A stretch of 35,388 bases of DNA from Conidiobolus incongruus B7586 (lineage: Eukaryota > Entomophthoromycota > Entomophthoromycetes > Entomophthorales > Conidiobolaceae). The DNA lies in NCBI GenBank assembly GCA_000697335.1, contig JNEM01011858.1:1-35388 (forward strand). Direction: 5' to 3'. The translations under genes and the position numbers were made by a program. The first letter of the stretch is position 1. Every line of letters begins with the position of its first letter. This document shows positions 33,679 through 35,388 of this stretch, one piece after another. The notes below the pieces were generated by a model. The model did no database searches. It saw only the letters and a list, made by a program, of their open reading frames with translations, and was not told where the DNA came from.

Positions 33679-35388
33679 TGATCTAAAATGTTTAAATAAT
33701 AACGTTGAGCAAGACAAGAATTTATTAACCGATATTTACTGTTGTATACAAAAGGCAAAGATTGGCATGTTCATTTCATATAATTTGTTGATGATTGAAT
33801 TGGAGATCGATATGGAATAATAATAACACTATTTAATGAATTCAATTTATTCATTTCCTTTGTTGATGATTGACTTTCAAATTGCTCATTGGATAATCTG
33901 TTATGATTTAATGGTCATTTCACTGATAATTTTATTATATCAAAAAAATTTAAAGTATAGATATTTATTAACTTTCAATATTAAACATTATTATAAATTT
34001 TTATAATTAATAGCTATTATTCAAGTATTTATTATCAAGCTTTAATAGAAATAAATTTTGGGTTAAAATTTTTAGTAAATATTGTTTTAATATCATTAAA
34101 ATCCATGATTAAAATTGAAATTTGAAAACTTTTAAACTAATTGTTTAAATAATAATTAATAATTCCAGATTACTTAATATATTGATCTTTTTGAAAATAT
34201 TTTAACTTTAAAAGAATAATTCAGCTATTTAAACTACTTATTACAAACTTCATAATATTGCTATAAAATTTATCATTTTCATTTTTTAAATTATATAAGA
34301 TTTATGGAACCTTGACACACTTTAATCCAAGGTTTCGTCGGTAAATACATTTAATATAATATTTAAATATTTTCAACTTTATAATCAATACATTTATACT
34401 CTTAGTCAATATTAAGTATTTTAAATTTTTAAATTATAATTGAATTGATATTAAATGATTATTTAATCCACCTTATAATAAGTTTATTAATATTCCATTT
34501 TTATTGTTTATTTTGGTAATTTAATTCTTGATGTTATTATAAATTTACTTTATTTTTCTGAAATTTAAAAATTATATTAGAATAAAACTAAAGACTGATT
34601 AATATTATTATGAATCTTACTCAATATAAAAATACTAATTTAACTTCAAAATATCTTTAGTATTGTATTATTAGAATTCTTGTCAGCTTAATTATTGATC
34701 TTAATTTTATTTTATAAATATTAATATACTTAGTAATAAGTTTAGTAATTCTTTCATTTTGCTAATTTTGAATAAAATCAAAAAGTAAATATTAATATTA
34801 TAAAGAAATATATGTATATACCTTGATTTGTTTGTTCAAAATTGTTAATGGTAATATATAAAAATTTTTGCATATTATATATTAATTAATATAGTCAATT
34901 TTAATAAATATACTCATTATTAGAATGATATAGCTTTATTTTTATTTAATAATTGATATTATAATCAATAATTATCTTATTTCCAAAAAACGAAATAAAT
35001 TTCAATACTTAATCAGATATTTTATAAAATTTTATATATTAACTTATTTAGTTATATTTTATTATTAAAAATAATTTAATCAATATAAAATCAATATTGG
35101 GTTTTATTATTAACAATATTTTACCATATTTATAACAAATTTCTAATATCTAAAAAATAATTTTTTTATAAAATAAAATCTGATATTTTATATATCAATT
35201 GAATTTATTAATTAGAGTTTATTTTCTTATAAATATATATCTTATTTATCCAAAAGCAATTATAATCATATAGTTTATAATTTGATATATATATTAGATA
35301 TGGCAATTATTTTTAAATAATTATATAAAAAATTTTATAGCTTTGGTTTTGTATATTTTTAAATTATAATATAAATTATTAAATTGGT
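33679..35388. other. AT-rich right flank, nothing recognised
   Basis: 1.7 kb, almost entirely A/T beyond 33900. No frames, repeat ends or RNA genes are seen. Confidence 0.5.

Noticed and set aside
1-35388. Possible alternative genetic code with TAA/TAG read as Gln
   Set aside because: Stops at Gln positions occur in the transposons, but catalytic Asp/Glu codons there also changed to Asn/Lys, which a code change cannot explain. The two UNC93-like copies end at the same TAA, and the intact genes use CAA/CAG for Gln. Mutation of repeats explains it better.

Overview
The window is eukaryotic and looks fungal. It is very AT-rich, with gene islands of more balanced composition in AT-dominated spacers. 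Its intact genes are intronless: a calcipressin/RCAN, an alpha-arrestin, an UNC93-like major facilitator protein, and a secreted repeat protein with dibasic sites. A class II tRNA-Leu with a Pol III terminator is also present. The transposons (Tc1 type, DD34D mariner, chromodomain Ty3/gypsy) fit a fungus. I cannot fix the phylum; an early-diverging AT-rich fungus is a guess.

Layout. 150-8997 is a nest of transposons three deep: an old Tc1-like element (TA duplication at 148-149 and 8998-8999) holds a second Tc1-like element (713-2169) and a Ty3/gypsy chromovirus fossil (2981-8804, minus strand, 5-bp target duplication ACTTA). A decayed DD34D mariner follows (about 9003-10135). RCAN lies at 10950-11606, then a long AT-rich spacer. 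tRNA-Leu(UAA) is at 13326-13409, with a solo LTR (13420-13747) ten bases upstream of its 5' end. A second mariner relic (about 13880-14995) precedes the alpha-arrestin (15139-16134, minus). A coding-like but broken stretch sits at about 16349-16930, and a small pogo-like inverted-repeat element at 21227-21418. A decayed UNC93-like gene copy (21895 to about 23180) and its intact paralogue (27658-28980) lie on the same strand, 4.5 kb apart. The secreted repeat protein (32597-33619) is the last gene. The remaining spacers hold little that I can name.

Function. The genes do not form an obvious pathway. RCAN modulates calcineurin, alpha-arrestin directs ubiquitin-dependent membrane-protein turnover, and UNC93-like proteins are membrane proteins of poorly known transport role. 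The most novel locus is the repeat protein. It has a signal peptide, then nine Arg-Arg sites spaced 26-39 residues apart, each opening a unit with a D-x-S-hydrophobic-N core. That is the layout of a kexin-processed multi-peptide precursor. The second theme is mutation of repeats: the two LTRs of the gypsy element differ almost only by transitions, and the DNA transposons show C-to-T/G-to-A type changes at conserved residues, which resembles repeat-induced point mutation.
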